Below are positions 63,747 through 64,000 of a DNA stretch of 64,000 nucleotides, piece by piece (the first letter of the stretch is position 1; each line of letters begins with the position of its first letter). Where the stretch lies: positions 1 through 64,000 of the forward strand of contig JASHPB010000071.1 in assembly GCA_030038355.1 (NCBI GenBank), in the 5' to 3' direction. The DNA is from Candidatus Binataceae bacterium. GTDB taxonomy: Bacteria > Desulfobacterota > Binatia > Binatales > Binataceae. The notes beneath the pieces were generated by a model, which ran no database searches, was not told the DNA's origin, and saw only the letters and a program-made list of their open reading frames with translations. The position numbers and the translations under genes are program-made.

Positions 63747-64000
63747 TCAGAAGTAGATCGGATCGACGTAGAGGCCGCGCTCGGTCGCGGCGGACGGGGC
63801 CGCGAGCCCGGGCGTCCACATGTTGTACTCCTCGACCTCGTCGGCGAGCGATCTGATCAAATCGACACCGGCGGAAGCAGGAGAACTGAATATCGAGAGT
63901 GCGTCGATCCCCCGATCGCGCAGCGCTGCGCAAGCGCTTTTCAGCAGGTTCACAAATTCGTCTTCACCGCCGGAAGCAAACGCGTAGTCGAGGACGACGC
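63747..64000 (-). CDS. Unknown protein, C-terminal part (runs off the window)
   Basis: A frame open from the window edge and ending at TGA 63747-63749. The 84 visible residues include VVLDYAFASGGEDEFVNLLK, LRDRGIDALSIFSSPASAGV and the end GLYVDPIYF, the last resembling acetyltransferase (GNAT) tails. Too little is present for a firm call; the N-terminal part lies outside the window. Confidence 0.6.
   Translation of the reverse strand, partial: VVLDYAFASGGEDEFVNLLKSACAALRDRGIDALSIFSSPASAGVDLIRSLADEVEEYNMWTPGLAAPSAATERGLYVDPIYF

Overview
The window comes from a GC-rich, Gram-negative, probably aerobic bacterium. The evidence is lpxA (lipid A), a complete-looking System I cytochrome c maturation operon, many lipoproteins with lipoboxes, and an RND tripartite efflux operon with an outer-membrane factor. 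The mix of acyl-CoA dehydrogenases, an alpha-methylacyl-CoA racemase-like CoA transferase, FAH/VOC proteins and a Cys-type CcmE suggests a deltaproteobacteria-like lineage (for example Binatota/Desulfobacterota). That placement is inference; no rRNA or tRNA gene was found to confirm it.

Layout. Positions 1-10770 (all minus strand): a lipoprotein gene, yacG-lpxA, the operon ccmE-F-H-I-A-B-C-D, a DnaJ/CbpA-type chaperone with its MerR-type partner, then tilS and the 5' part of ftsH. Positions 10939-15842: a WYL regulator and a cupin gene separated by a palindrome, a broken GST gene, glgB and two doubtful small ORFs. Positions 16021-20501: an alkylsulfatase-like metallo-hydrolase, a CBS protein, a CYTH phosphohydrolase, a mannose-1-phosphate guanylyltransferase-like enzyme and a putative HTH protein. 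Positions 21065-25989 form a decaying signalling zone: an HPF/RaiA remnant, an intact DksA/TraR protein with an AT-hook-like tail, remnants of a response regulator and a PAS protein, an intact histidine kinase/response regulator pair and a broken methyltransferase. Positions 26130-36944: a SEL1-type lipoprotein, a Kef-like antiporter, aqpZ, YceI, a small phosphatase, a 51-residue protein, a heme-binding lipoprotein, FAH and VOC proteins, a DUF1272 protein and a second antiporter. Positions 37067-39589: two adjacent acyl-CoA dehydrogenases, only one of which keeps the catalytic Glu. Positions 39919-42017: an ECF sigma factor / anti-sigma operon with a DUF3106 protein. Positions 42164-46716: a ferredoxin, eroded remnants of a multicopper oxidase and an aldehyde dehydrogenase, an intact aldehyde dehydrogenase and two small envelope proteins. 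Positions 46784-57442: a six-gene RND efflux operon with two tandem pump genes. Positions 57647-63731: aceE-aceF, the CoA transferase and a lipoprotein. A truncated gene ends the window on the minus strand.

How the genes work together. The ccm operon would load heme onto periplasmic apocytochromes. Its CcmE carries a CxxxY heme site and its CcmH an unusual Cys cluster, and no ccmG lies beside it. The efflux operon encodes adaptor, two pumps, outer-membrane channel and two accessory envelope proteins. AceE and AceF are the first two components of pyruvate dehydrogenase; the E3 gene is not here. The acyl-CoA dehydrogenase pair and the racemase-like enzyme point to catabolism of branched or steroid-like acyl-CoAs.

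No CRISPR array, prophage, complete insertion sequence, rRNA or tRNA was recognised. The clearest novelty candidates are the hybrid ccm system, the DksA-like protein with an AT-hook tail, the WYL-palindrome-cupin unit, the one-active-site acyl-CoA dehydrogenase pair, and the unusual number of frameshifted gene remnants among intact long genes.
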